DNA of 64,000 nucleotides from Glandiceps talaboti (lineage: Eukaryota; Hemichordata; Enteropneusta; Spengelidae). The notes beneath the pieces are model-generated. The model was not told the origin of the DNA. It did not search any database and worked only from the letters and a program-made list of their open reading frames with translations. A program made the position numbers and the translations under genes. The stretch lies in NCBI RefSeq assembly GCF_964340395.1, contig NC_135567.1, positions 11,072,984 through 11,136,983 on the forward strand, in the 5' to 3' direction. Shown one piece after another: positions 1-13,000 of this stretch (its first letter is position 1; every line of letters starts with the position of its first letter).

Positions 1-974
1 ATTGTGTTCCTATTTTATATTTTCTGACTGGAGAGCTATCACAGTAAATCATTCATGTTTTGCCCATGTGCATGTGTGTAGCATGTTATTGTTCACATCT
101 GCATTTACCTGTAAAATACATTGTGATTGATCGACTTCGACTTGCGCAACATGTCTGCTAGCTAGGTATGAGAACGCTCTTCAAAGTTCAAAGTTCGAAT
201 TGCGTGAAATATAATTAGCGACAAATTAAATAACTTCGAGATTCTGTCAAAATACCAACTAACGTGTAACCAACGAAATCTCATGACAGTAATTTTCATT
301 TTCAATACTTTCTTAGATTTGCTAATTACGTGTATTTGCAATAGGAGAATTCCGCCGTTGCAAGGTTGACGCAATCTTTCGCTTACCGAGATTAGTAGTT
401 AAATCACTTGTACACTAACATGAAGTGGTTTCGCAACATTTTGTATAAAACACTTCCGAGTACAAATATGTAAATCTTACTAATTTCTTTTCCTGTTACA
501 ATGATGTGATTTTGTGTAGAATGTGTCAATTGTTTTAATGTCAGGGCCCGTAATTTTCACATGAAGTTCTCTTGTCCGTCGGGAGAACGGATTTATGTTT
601 TCACTTGTTCAGACACAAAGTTTACTTGGCAAAAGGCGTCGTGCGACGGCCTACCTGACTTATAGTATATTGAATACTGTAATATTTCATTATGATAAAA
701 TAATTGTAAATGGTATGGCATGAAACAATATACTTTGAGTATTTTTGTTGATGTTAGTTTTCGAAATTCAAATTTCAATTTCGACGGATCAGGAGAGGGT
801 ATTGTCATCACCTTGACATGTTGAAATAACAGCAGATAGGAAATTTAACTGTTTAGTCCTTGAATTTAAAAAATCTCCAGGGGAGGGAGGGAACTCCCTG
901 CCGTACCCACCACCCACTTGGCTCCTTCAAACTTCAAATCAACTTTTACCGTTTACCTTTCAATTTTACCAGCA
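1..974. other. intergenic flank, no gene seen
   Basis: AT-rich sequence outside the large inverted repeat. The open frames here are short and unrelated to any family I recognise. I see no repeat shared with the right flank beyond 14257 and no target-site duplication next to the palindrome edge. Confidence 0.6.
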
Positions 975-2599
975 ATAAGTGCTTGTAGTCTAGCTATCGT
1001 TACAACAACTTCCTCACGTCACTTATACATGTACGCCACAATACAACATGTACATGTGATCATGACACGCGTGTACCATGTCTTCACTTTAATAGTGAGG
1101 TCATGCAAGGAGGACTTTAATAGCTATCCATGTAATACGTCGATGTCAAGTCATACCAAATATGATCCAGTATTTATGTCAGAAGTGGAACTAGTTAATT
1201 GTATCTGCTGTCCAGTAGTGGAATGTGATGAGCTAAAATAATACATTATAAATGAACTGCTATCACACTATCATAGGTTTTGACAACGCTTCACACATGC
1301 ATAAAAAGTGTGTTGTTTTCAGTGTCACTCAACGGTCACCCAACTCTCGTGGCCCGGGATTATTTTCGTGGCTATCCCGAAAGGGTCTATAACACATTTT
1401 CAGACTATAAAATCTTTGAAATAACAACCATTTAAATAACGTGTGCGTCTTTTGATTTACAAAATGTATATAATATGCTACAAATACACGAATCCTGTAG
1501 TTTATTGAGTGTCCGTATCGTTCAGTAAACCCTCGTGGGGTGGGATAATTTATGTTGACTTTACCTCATAAGTGACAAATTTGATAGAGAAATTACTTGA
1601 AACCTAAGCCTGAATATTCGTCGATGGAAAATAAATATTCTTAGTTTCTTTTTACATACGGGAGTATTCTGAATGTGTGTCTATAGACTAGGGTTCGCAC
1701 GGTCCTGGAAAACCCTAGAATTTCAAACCCTCCCTAGAAACCCTGGAAAATGCGCCCTAACCCTAAAAATGATCGCGATCGATTGATTGGCGATCGACAT
1801 TTCAGTACGTGCTCGAGCACATATTCACATGATTCACTACACTCGTTGAATAACCTTTTTACCCTTTATACTGTACCATACGAACTTTTGGTTTTGCCCT
1901 GTTCGGAGTCCATCAACGTCATATCAACGTTCTCTTGATTACATGACCTGACTATTAATTTTCAAAATTATTACATCAAGTTTCCACTTTAAACACGCCC
2001 ATCTGAAGCCCTGATCGACGTGTAAACTTAACAACTGTAAATTAAAAGGGAAATGCCTGACATATTCGATGATATCGTCTAAAAATCTAACATTTTGGAT
2101 AACTATCCCTTTCCCAATGATCGGTAATATCGGATAAAAGACTTCGTCTTGAAAGTCTAATATATAAGTTATTCAATGTGTTAGATATCTATCGGATAGC
2201 ATCGATAACATCGATAACATTTGATAAATATGCTTCATTGGGAAGGAATCTCTGTCGTCTGGATAGGTATTCAAAATGTTAGTTTTTTTAGACAATATTA
2301 TCGGATAAAAACGCTTCATCGGGAAGAGAATTCCGTCGTCAAGTTTTTCAAAATGTTATATGTTTAACGATGCTATCGGATAACACCCGACACTACCGTA
2401 CAGGCGTAGGCACACGTCCACACAAATGGCTGTCTGATATAGTTATTTTTCGTTGAAATAGAATTGACGAAATGCAATAACAACGTAGTACATTTTTGTA
2501 ATTACATTTCTTCTTGTAGACGTAGGTATTGTTTTCAAGTTGCACTATCACCGTTTTGATTTCTGAAGGCCAGAGTTAATATGTAGTTTATTGAATGTC

Positions 2600-3975
2600 A
2601 TGGTGTAACTCTGTCGTTCACACAACCCTCGTGTTGCGGGACCATATTTCCATTTTGTACTTGTTAAGGATGCATAATTTTTTTCTTGCATTCATTTAAT
2701 ATGACAGCTTTTATCACCACAATTTTTAAAGGGAACACACTGAGTGCGTACGTATATATATCAAAGATAACTGTTTTTGCTGCATACTTGGTATTCACAG
2801 TATTCGGCCACTTTTTCACATCCTCGTATCACAGGTTCATTTTTGTGACTATCGAAAAAGAGACAAGTTATGCTTTCAAAAATAAACGTTTTAAGAATCT
2901 GTGCATCTTTTTATCTCGCAAATATAATAAATAATGTAAGTTTTCTCAATACCTCACCGGCACAGACAGCATGTACATGTACATGCACATTGTACATGTA
3001 CTGCGGTGCGTCAACTCGCGTGACTTGGGCCGTGTTTCGTGGCTAACCTTAAATGTCAAATCTTATATGAGATATGATAAAACTGCTTAGTTGAAAAGGG
3101 ATCTCCGTCATCTAGATAGTCTAAGTTACGAAACTGTTAGATTTTTGGACGATGTTATCGGATAAAAACGCTTGGACGGGAAGGGACCTCCGTCATCAAC
3201 TTTGTTTAGTACGTAAGTTCAACATGTTAGATTAATTTATTTGGTCGGCGTGTAGTCATCCAGGATGCTTGCACGAAATACATTTACTACATTATTTTAT
3301 ACATTCACTACTTATTATTACGAATGTACATTGCATGTTTGATTTAATTATTTCAGCACAAGAAAAAAAAACGTACCATAAATCTTAATCACTAATTCAT
3401 CTGCTTTTACATGTAATACATCTAACATGACGCTGTCGTACATGGCACACATCTACATGTACACACATTTTAATTGACTGAAATGGTTGTCCGATACAAT
3501 TATTTTTCGTTGAAATAAAATGGGCAAAATGCAATACAAAGTAATTTATTTTTATCTTATAAACGTAGGTATTCTTTTCAAGTCGCACTATCACATGCCA
3601 GTTTACATGAGAGTTATGTAGTGTACATGTACATGTGTATAAGATGTCACGATGTAACTCTGTCGTTCACGCAACACGTCACGCAACCCTCGTGTTGCGG
3701 GACCATATTTCCGGTTTGTACTTTGCATCTTTTCTAAGCTTTTGTCACCAAAGTCATTTTAAGGAGGAACACGCCGAGTTTGTACGTTTATCAAGTATAA
3801 CAATTTTTACTTGAATATTTCGGTGTTTACATTCTTCAACCACTTTTCCCTGCCTCGTGATGCAGGGTCATTTTCATAGCTATCGTAAAGGAGACGAAGT
3901 TGGGCTTTAAAAAATAAACGTTTTAAGAATCTTTTTATCTCGCAAATATGAAATATAAGATTTCTCAACATACAG
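2600..3975 (+). repeat. two diverged direct repeats inside the left arm
   Basis: About 2600-2945 and 3640-3975 share the same order of motifs: CTCTGTCGTTCAC, CCTCGTGTTGCGGGACC, a TTTGTCACC-like stretch, AAATAAACGTTTTAAGAATC and ATCTCGCAAATAT. Spacing is about 1.05 kb. A shorter signature, CTCGTG-N-CGGG followed by TTTTCGTGGCTATC, also occurs near 1345, 1535, 3015, 7710 and (inverted) 15120 and 15365. A second module, TATCGGATAAAAACGCTT followed by GGGAAGG and CCGTC, repeats near 2120, 2300, 3090 and 3160. The arms therefore contain an older diverged repeat family. Mirrored copies lie in the right arm. Confidence 0.7.
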
Positions 3976-4129
3976 CATATACATGTACCGTGGTGTCTCT
4001 GTGCCTCTCAACTGTCATTGAACTCGAAAATCACGGAGTAACGTGTGGAATTGTGTCTTTCCCTAGGGTATGTAGCTAATGTATTACCTGTGGGAGCTAA
4101 ACTAGATAAACGCAGCTAAACTGCATGAC

Positions 4130-4330
4130 TTTAGCGGATATGTATGTTCTAAACTTATAAACTATCCACTAATTAGTCCCTAGCGAAAAAAGTTTTACAA
4201 GGATGTATCCGCTAATTATCGCATCTAAATATCGTTCTCAACTTTATAAACGTTATCCACTAATTATGGCATCTAAATATCTACCTACACTTTATACATT
4301 ATATAAACTATCCGCTAATTAGACGGGCAC
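4130..4330. repeat. ATCTAAATAT / ATCCGCTAATTA repeat module
   Basis: Several imperfect copies of ATCCGCTAATTA, GCATCTAAATATC and TTTATAAACTATCC alternate here. The same vocabulary appears in the right arm (about 10880-11090) and in a larger block in the spacer (7198-7690). No coding signal. Confidence 0.65.
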
Positions 4331-5062
4331 AATATCAATGTGACAATAGGGAGTATGATTTTTGAAGCATGTGCTAAAGTATATAATGAGACGTACATAT
4401 GATGTGATGAGGAGCGAGACGGTCATCAGTTGTTGACAAATATTTGCAAATTTTGGCGAGGCAGTACTGTTGACTGGCTTTTAAATGAACAGCGTTTGAA
4501 TTTAAGTACTTTACGTCTGAGAATTGTCTGGAGGAGAACTTTGGTTACGACACTAGAGGAATGAGAAGATATATAGAAGGAGTATGTGAAGAAGAAGTTG
4601 AAATAATTTTCAGCAGCGAGCCGAAGGTACGAAATCAATATTGTATACTTCTTTTTCTTCTTTTTTGAATTTCTTTTTGTACTGGGAATTCCTCCCACCG
4701 ATTTTCTGTTATGCAGACATGTACACACAATCACACGAATTTCCACAGAGTTCCATTCAGGTGTGGGACTACCCGACAGGGCCATGTTGCACGCTCTATA
4801 TCACGTTACAGATGTGGAACTGTCAAGGCTTTCCCAGTCAGTCCACAGGCTATATCATTGAGTCACCCAGGCCCGGCAAACAGCACCTGTGGGCTCGTGT
4901 GAGTAATCGTCCCCGACTTTTCGAGTCATTACTTTAAGCCCCCCCCCCCCCCCGATATTCGCATTGGTCTTGTGAGTGAGAGACGGCTGAGTGATACAGC
5001 CTACCCATCGAGTCTGTAGAACACTCGCCCTGGATTTGGGTCGGTCACAGAAAAATCCCTAG

Positions 5063-5134
5063 TTTCCAGTGGGATTCAAACCCATGACCTCCCGACTGCT
5101 ACTCCTGTGCACTAACCACAATGCTACACGGAGC
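5063..5134 (-). repeat. tRNA-like SINE head (left arm copy)
   Basis: Read on the minus strand this matches the right-arm copy at 10084-10155. It has an A-box-like TGGTTAGTGCACAGG and a B-box-like GGGTTTGAATCCC at the spacing of an RNA polymerase III promoter. The ends do not form an acceptor stem, so it looks like a tRNA-derived SINE head rather than a working tRNA. Downstream non-tRNA sequence continues to the C-run near 4945. Confidence 0.6.
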
Positions 5135-5224
5135 TGGTATATTGTACAAACTTCCTTATATACACTGTCATGTCACAGGCACTCGAATCAATATGTATGA
5201 CTTTTTAAAAAAAAAACATGTTTT

Positions 5225-5225
<1 letters not shown>

Positions 5226-5255
<30 letters not shown>

Positions 5256-5352
5256 GTACGTACGTACATACACACGTACGTACGTACGTACGTACGTACA
5301 TACATACATACATACATACATACATACATACATACATACATACATACATACA
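5226..5352. repeat. CA / ACGT / ATAC compound microsatellite
   Basis: A CA run passes into alternating ACGT and then ATAC tetranucleotides. The inner end of the left palindrome arm lies inside it, which blurs the breakpoint. Open frames across it are microsatellite translations (HTHTHT, YIHTYIHT). Confidence 0.95.
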
Positions 5353-5847
5353 TTTTGACAACTATGGAAAATACATAGATGTGAGGGAATACTTGTTCCT
5401 TCCAAGATGGTACTTAGTAGTATACTAGTTGTAACTACAACGTGGAGTGACGGTTCCTCGTTCGATATCGAGTTTTCCATAGTGAATATATTTGAATAAA
5501 AAGGTGTGGTTTTGTTTTTGTTTCCTAGCGGACTTCGCATGTCTGCGATGTACCAGGCTGGGCCGAGGGTAACGTGTCACTGAATCGACGACAATGAGAA
5601 GATAAGGAGGCCAGTGTGTGTAGCACCAAAGACATCTGTGAAATGTGCCTCGTGGATGCCAAATATTTTTCAAGACGTGCATGGACGTTTTGCAGTGGCC
5701 ACACTGAAGATAACGACCAGGTAGTAACGAATCAAAACAAGCCAAAGAAAGTGGAACAGTTGGGGAGGAGGAGACACAGAACCCAAACCCTCATATTGTA
5801 TTGAAAATAACAATGAACGAGTACAAACGCATGCCAAGTACAATACT

Positions 5848-6541
5848 GTTGTTAAGTATGCCCACGGGGAGCTCAGGCTCAGTTAGTTTTAATGCAAATA
5901 TAAACAAACAAGTAAACAAACAAACAAACAAAACACAAACAAGTAAAAAACAACAACAAATAAACACACAAATAAACAAAACGAATAAACAAACAAACAA
6001 ACAAACAAAAGAAACAAACAAAAACAAACAAACTAATCGACACATGAGTAGATACATACATGAGTAAACAACAACAAACCAACGAACAAACACTACCCCC
6101 CCCCCACATGGTCACATCTGGAAATAACCCAAAAGGGTTGAGACTGATCAACATCCATACCCAAAAGCGAGTACTATTATAATTTTCGTATCCTGAAAAA
6201 AATGCCATAATTTGACTTCAGATCAGTCAAAAATACACCTCGCTAGATCATATATGGGGGTAGTGTTTGTTTGTTGTCGTTTACTCATGTATGTATCTAC
6301 TCATGTGTCGGTTAGTTTGTTTGTTTGTTTGCTTTTGTTTGCTTTATTTGTTTGTTTGTTTGTTTGTTTGTTTATTTCTACGTTTGTTTACTTGTTTATT
6401 TGTTTGTTTACTTGTTTATTTGTTTGTCTGTTTTTTACTTGTGTTTTGTTTGTGTGTTTGTTTGTTTGTTTACTTGTTTGTTTACTTGTTTGTTTATATT
6501 TGTAAACAAAACTAACTGAGCCTGCGCTCACTGTGGTATGC
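5848..6541. mobile_element. foldback (MITE-like) element with AAAC/GTTT-rich arms
   Basis: The left arm (about 5848-6100) and right arm (about 6253-6541) are reverse complements. Both ends carry AACTAACTGAGCCTG with a related CCCCGTGGGCATAC / CACTGTGGTATGCC end. Both inner parts carry CACATGAGTAGATACATACA and then a run of C or G beside AACACTACC. Between them lie (AAAC)n or (GTTT)n tracts and a unique loop of about 150 bp. There is no coding capacity. The structure fits a non-autonomous foldback transposon; no target duplication was identified. Confidence 0.7.
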
Positions 6542-6962
6542 CAACCGAATGCCTGCAAATGACTCGGACACATTTGTTGGCTGTAAGATAAACTGTAATG
6601 TTGACAGGTTTTACGACTGTACAGCCAGAATGTTGTCCAAAGTCCGTCCTTGTGGCGTAATTATTGTAATGTATGCACCATTATATACATGTGAATACCC
6701 GTCACATTAGCACACAGGTGTTTGTTTTTCTACTCAGAATTGTAGTGAGAATTTCAGTCGATTTCGATATGCCGGTTATGATCACGCTTGTGAGTTCGAG
6801 TCAATTTGAGGCGAAAGGGTAACGTTGGAGCAGAAGTTCTATTTCAAAATTTAGAATATCTTGTCGACTATTTTCATTGCATAAAGCACACAAAGATAAC
6901 GTGCTTGCCATTGGAAAACAAAGACAAGTGTCGATACCATCCTCGGTTGCTAAAATTCTAAG

Positions 6963-6991
6963 ACATGGTTTACATTAAATGTAAACCATGT
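6963..6991. other. perfect 14-bp-stem palindrome
   Basis: ACATGGTTTACATT is followed by one base and its exact reverse complement, AATGTAAACCATGT. It has no visible gene context. Confidence 0.8.
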
Positions 6992-7197
6992 AAACACTGA
7001 ATGCGGGGAGCACTAGTGCCTCAAGTGGCTAGGCAAGTTTAAATCTAATGTTAGAAGAATGACGTAATACAAGTTCAATTTTTATGGGGTCATATGTGAG
7101 TACAGAAATGCCATAATTGAGAAGAGGTTATGTAAGTGTGTGCTAATCCCGTACATGTCAAACAATGTGTCAACATTATGACAGATAAAGGGCATAA

Positions 7198-7690
7198 GTG
7201 TGGATAGTTTATAAACTTTCTAAAGTTTACAACGATTTTTAGATCGGATAATTGGCGGATATATCCTTGTAAAACTTTTTACAGTAGGGACAGTTCATCT
7301 AGTTAGCGGATAATTTATAAAGTTCAGAACGATATTTAGATCGTCTAAATAGCGGATATATCGTTGTGGGATATTTAAGTTCAGATCGTCTAAATAGTGG
7401 ACAATTTAGAAAGTTTATAACGATATTTAGATGGTCTAAATAGTGGATAGTTTATAAAGTCTAAACTTTATCCGCTATTTAGACCATCTAAATATCGAGC
7501 TAAAGTTGATAAACTTTAGATAGTTTATAAAGTTTAGAATTAGAGTTAGACCATAATGGTTAGACACTTCTAACTTAGATGACTAAATTTCAAGCTAAAC
7601 TTTCTAAACTTAAAAAAGTTTAGATTTATACACTTCTAGCTTAGCTGTCTAAACTTCTAAGTCCTAGCTAAACTTTCAAAACTAGCTAAT
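7198..7690. repeat. TTTAGA / GGATAGTTTATAAAG repeat block with a long hairpin
   Basis: Many imperfect copies of GATATTTAGAT, GTCTAAATAG, GGATAGTTTATAAAG and CTAAACTT occur in both orientations. At 7421-7497 they form a near-perfect hairpin with stems of about 36 bp and a loop of about 4 bp. It is related to the module at 4130-4330 in the palindrome arms, so arms and spacer share a repeat family. Confidence 0.75.
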
Positions 7691-9803
7691 ACACCTTACT
7701 GCGTGAGTTGGGCCGTGTTTCGTGGCTAGTACCCGAAACAAATGTAAGTACAACACTGCCTACCACATTTACAATAATAAAATATCAAATTCACTGAAAT
7801 GTTGTTGGTGCTTGACTTGAGAAATGCGGATAAATGGAATTGTTGATAGCCCAGTGATTGTCTTGGTGTGACCTTAGTGGTCTGAGCTGTGACTATCTCA
7901 AGATGTTCAGTCTCTACTCTGTACTCTTTATATGTATGTTTCTACCGCTATGTACGATCATGACTTTAGTTGAATGTAAGTACAGGATCTGTAAAAGCCC
8001 AGATACTGGGTGATGAAATGTCTTCAGATGAACCAAATATATGTTACCAGGAATAGTTTGCGAACGTGTGATTTTACTTGACGTTGTTACATATATATCA
8101 AATGTTACAAATGTATTACAATCAAATATTACGTTTATCGTCTAATATCGATCGTGGACGCCGCATACGATTTGCCCTCACCGTGATTACACTCTCGAGT
8201 TAAATATTATTCTTTACAGATAACATGTTGCGCTATCCTCAATATTGTATTCAGATATTGGGTACGTGAACCTTGTTTTATGACTAATGTACATTACATA
8301 ACATTATATAACATTACATGGTGAATGGAGTAGTGGGCGTACAGTGAGCTAGATTCAATGCATGGAAGCAGATCAATGGAAGGAGATTTAAAGATAGTGA
8401 CAGAGACAAATATTATCAACTGGATGTATTCGATGGTAGTAGCTTTCGCAAACCAGATTTTCGTCCCTGACGAAAATGGTCAAATAAAATATATATGGTA
8501 CAGACAGTAACAGGGATTGGAAGCCTGTGCGTAGACATGTAAAGAAATTATCGTAAGCATGCCTAATAATACGTCCTTAGAAACAATCATATTCTGGTAA
8601 CGATGAATTAGCGAGGAATGCCACGGGCAAAAGATGTTACAGCACTGGGGAAGGTGGAAGGTGTTTGAACTCAGACCACTAATACAATAAGTAAATCTTA
8701 TAATCTTATGCACACATGTGAAGTCTAGCTCGCCTAGCCTGTTTACGGAATCAGTGACCTTTCCGAGTAGGAGAAAATTACGGGAAACGGCAGCGTTTGT
8801 GTTTGTTTTTGTGGAAGGCTACGATATTTATTTTTCTACGAAAATCGCGGAAAGTATAATATAAACGCCAATATATAATTTTTGTGTAATGTAGAATCCA
8901 TGAAGCGGTGTGTCCTCCTTTCAAATTTTATGCATGCTAGTCGAACGTCAAGAATGTTTCTGTTTACAACTCATAGTATTATGGTTACGTCACAGCAAAT
9001 ATAATCAAACGAAAAACAATCTGGCATTAATTGAATCTCAAGAATTGTGTGAGATATGACACATCAACGGGTGTGTTTCCCCCTCTTTAAAAGGTGATTC
9101 TATATACCCTATACCACAATCTTGAAATTTTTTCTTTACATGACTCTTAACCAGTAAATTCAAAGGTAACTATTCAAAATTGCAGAAGTGAGAAAAAAAA
9201 GTCAAACAGGCGATTGGTGACCGTCCCGAGCAGCCATGAACTTACAAGTTATATGTTACACTGCCTATTGTTCTAACGTTTGGGAATACAACGTCATATA
9301 GAGAGGAGCGTTTCGTCTCAGTATATTTACATGTAGTATACTAAGCAATAGCAGCCAGTGGCAAATTCAATGACGACTTTATCATGTTCGATGGATTTTT
9401 TTTTTTATAAATCTTATGTAGTATAGCTATATAGGCGTCGTGTCTTACAATAGTAGCAATAGTGAAAATGCTACTAATGATTTTGGAGAGCATTGGGTTG
9501 ATCATCGAATTCTATTGCTGATTTGGACCTCGATAAAACTAGGAGCTCAACAATTGCTACAAGTCGATAGCAAAATACCAGAATGTAATCGAACCCGAGA
9601 AATCTTCATAATTCGATCCAAGCTGCAGCATAAATTGTCGATTTTTTTCCGTCCCAGAAGTAACGTGATTACTACATCTAAAATGGGTTTGCGGCGCGGG
9701 AGCAGGCATTTGACGAGACAAAAAAGAAGTCGGCCTAATTGTGTGTCTCTATATATGAAATGTCCTATAAATGTTTCACAGTTTTCGTTGCAGTCTTGTA
9801 CTG

Positions 9804-9945
9804 TATGTATGTATGTATGTATGTATGTATGTATGTATGTATGCATTCATGCATGCGTGCATGTATGCATGTATGTATGTATGTATGTATGTATGTACGT
9901 ATGTACGTACGTATAGTACGTACGTGTGTATGTACGTACGTACGT

Positions 9946-9998
<53 letters not shown>
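9804..9998. repeat. GTAT / ACGT / GT compound microsatellite
   Basis: The right-hand counterpart of the tract at 5226-5352: GTAT tetranucleotides, then ACGT-type repeats, then a pure GT run of about 47 bp. It is longer than the left copy and contains ATGCATTCATGCATGC interruptions. The inner breakpoint of the right arm lies inside it. Confidence 0.95.
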
Positions 9999-10001
<3 letters not shown>

Positions 10002-13000
10002 ACATGTTTTTAAAAAATCATACATATTGATTCGAGTGCCTGTGACATGACAGTGTATATAAGGAAGTTTGTACAATATACCAGCTCCGTGTAGCATTGT
10101 GGTTAGTGCACAGGAGTAGCAGTCGGGAGGTCATGGGTTTGAATCCCACTGGAAACTAGGGATTTTTCTGTGACCGACCCAAATCCAGGGCGAGTGTTCT
10201 ACAGACTCGATGGGTAGGCTGTATCACTCAGCCGTCTCTCACTCACAAGACCAATGCGAATATCGGGGGGGGGGGGCTTAAAGTAATGACTCGAAAAGTC
10301 GGGGACGATTACTCACACGAGCCCACAGGTGCTGTTTGCCGGGCCTGGGTGACTCAATGATAGCCTGTGGACTGACTGGGAAAGCCTTGACAGTTCCACA
10401 GCTGTAACGTGATATAGAGCGTGCAACATGGCCCTGTCAGGTAGTCCCACACCTGAATGGAACTCTGTGGAAATTCGTGTGATTGTGTGTACATGTCTGC
10501 ATAACAGAAAATCGGTGGGAGGAATTCCCAGTACAAAAAGAAATTCAAAAAAGAAGAAAAAGAAGTATACAATATTGATTTCGTACCTTCGGCTCGCTGC
10601 TGAAAATTATTTCAACTTCTTCTTCACATACTCCTTCTATATATCTTCTCATTCCTCTAGTGTCGTAACCAAAGTTCTCCTCCAGACAATTCTCAGACGT
10701 AAAGTACTTAAATTCAAACGCTGTTCATTTAAAAGCCAGTCAACAGTACTGCCTCGCCAAAATTTGCAAATATTTGTCAACAACTGATGACCGTCTCGCT
10801 CCTCATCACATCATATGTACGTCTCATTATATACTTTAGCACATGCTTCAAAAATCATACTCCCTATTGTCACATTGATATTGTGCCCGTCTAATTAGCG
10901 GATAGTTTATATAATGTATAAAGTGTAGGTAGATATTTAGATGCCATAATTAGTGGATAACGTTTATAAAGTTGAGAACGATATTTAGATGCGATAATTA
11001 GCGGATACATCCTTGTAAAACTTTTTTCGCTAGGGACTAATTAGTGGATAGTTTATAAGTTTAGAACATACATATCCGCTAAAGTCATGCAGTTTAGCTG
11101 CGTTTATCTAGTTTAGCTCCCACAGGTAATACATAGCTACATGTACATACCCTAGGGAAAGACACAATTCCACACGTTACTCCGTGATTTTCGAGTTCAA
11201 TGACAGTTGAGAGGCACAGAGACACCACGGTACATGTATATGCTGTATGTTGAGAAATCTTATATTTCATATTTGCGAGATAAAAAGATTCTTAAAACGT
11301 TTATTTTTTAAAGCCCAACTTCGTCTCCTTTACGATAGCTATGAAAATGACCCTGCATCACGAGGCAGGGAAAAGTGGTTGAAGAATGTAAACACCGAAA
11401 TATTCAAGTAAAAATTGTTATACTTGATAAACGTACAAACTCGGCGTGTTCCTCCTTAAAATGACTTTGGTGACAAAAGCTTAGAAAAGATGCAAAGTAC
11501 AAACTGGAAATATGGTCCCGCAACACGAGGGTTGCGTGACGTGTTGCGTGAACGACAGAGTTACATCGTGACATCTTATACACATGTACATGTACACTAC
11601 ATAACTCTCATGTAAACTGGCATGTGATAGTGCGACTTGAAAAGAATACCTACGTTTATAAGATAAAAATAAATTACTTTGTATTGCATTTTGCCCATTT
11701 TATTTCAACGAAAAATAATTGTATCGGACAACCATTTCAGTCAATTAAAATGTGTGTACATGTAGATGTGTGCCATGTACGACAGCGTCATGTTAGATGT
11801 ATTACATGTAAAAGCAGATGAATTAGTGATTAAGATTTATGGTACGTTTTTTTTTTCTTGTGCTGAAATAATTAAATCAAACATGCAATGTACATTCGTA
11901 ATAATAAGTAGTGAATGTATAAAATAATGTAGTAAATGTATTTCGTGCAAGCATCCTGGATGACTACACGCCGACCAAATAAATTAATCTAACATGTTGA
12001 ACTTACGTACTAAACAAAGTTGATGACGGAGGTCCCTTCCCGTCCAAGCGTTTTTATCCGATAACATCGTCCAAAAATCTAACAGTTTCGTAACTTAGAC
12101 TATCTAGATGACGGAGATCCCTTTTCAACTAAGCAGTTTTATCATATCTCATATAAGATTTGACATTTAAGGTTAGCCACGAAACACGGCCCAAGTCACG
12201 CGAGTTGACGCACCGCAGTACATGTACAATGTGCATGTACATGTACATGCTGTCTGTGCCGGTGAGGTATTGAGAAAACTTACATTATTTATTATATTTG
12301 CGAGATAAAAAGATGCACAGATTCTTAAAACGTTTATTTTTGAAAGCATAACTTGTCTCTTTTTCGATAGTCACAAAAATGAACCTGTGATACGAGGATG
12401 TGAAAAAGTGGCCGAATACTGTGAATACCAAGTATGCAGCAAAAACAGTTATCTTTGATATATATACGTACGCACTCAGTGTGTTCCCTTTAACTATTGT
12501 GGTGATAAAAGCTGTCATATTAAATGAATGCAAGAAAAAAATTATGCATCCTTAACAAGTACAAAATGGAAATATGGTCCCGCAACACGAGGGTTGTGTG
12601 AACGACAGAGTTACACCATGACATTCAATAAACTACATATTAACTCTGGCCTTCAGAAATCAAAACGGTGATAGTGCAACTTGAAAACAATACCTACGTC
12701 TACAAGAAGAAATGTAATTACAAAAATGTACTACGTTGTTATTGCATTTCGTCAATTCTATTTCAACGAAAAATAACTATATCAGACAGCCATTTGTGTG
12801 GACGTGTGCCTACGCCTGTACGGTAGTGTCGGGTGTTATCCGATAGCATCGTTAAACATATAACATTTTGAAAAACTTGACGACGGAATTCTCTTCCCGA
12901 TGAAGCGTTTTTATCCGATAATATTGTCTAAAAAAACTAACATTTTGAATACCTATCCAGACGACAGAGATTCCTTCCCAATGAAGCATATTTATCAAAT

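Larger units (their letters stand above)
975..5352 (+). repeat. left arm of a 13.3-kb inverted repeat
   Basis: The sequence from about 975 to 5352 recurs in reverse complement at about 9866-14257; paired positions sum to about 15210-15230 throughout. Arms are nearly identical. Differences I could see include single-base changes near 3712, 4772 and 4811, a 6-bp indel near 1950, a small indel near 4080 and a C-run of 15 versus 12. The outer edge is sharp at ATAAGTGCTTG (975), paired with CAAGCACTTAT ending at 14257. The inner edge dissolves in an ACGT/ATAC microsatellite. No transposase, protein gene or target-site duplication is visible. It could be a segmental inverted duplication, a foldback element or a misassembled haplotype. 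Confidence 0.9.
5353..9803. other. spacer (loop) of the large inverted repeat
   Basis: About 4.4 kb that is not mirrored between the arms. It contains a foldback element (5848-6541), a short perfect palindrome (6963-6991) and a TTTAGA-rich block (7198-7690). The remainder is intergenic in character. The longest open frame outside a microsatellite (9440 onward) starts with GTG and runs into a GTAT repeat, so I do not call it a gene. Confidence 0.7.

Noticed and set aside
1735-1770. Telomere-like CCCTAACCCTAA in the palindrome arms
   Set aside because: Only two repeats within a longer string of CCCT words; too short to be an interstitial telomere.
5063-5134. Functional tRNA gene in the palindrome arms
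   Set aside because: A- and B-box-like sequences are present, but the ends do not pair as an acceptor stem and non-tRNA sequence is fused downstream, as in a SINE.
9440-9916. 158-residue frame ending in MYVCMYVC
   Set aside because: It starts at GTG, not ATG; the last third is microsatellite and the first two thirds match no family.
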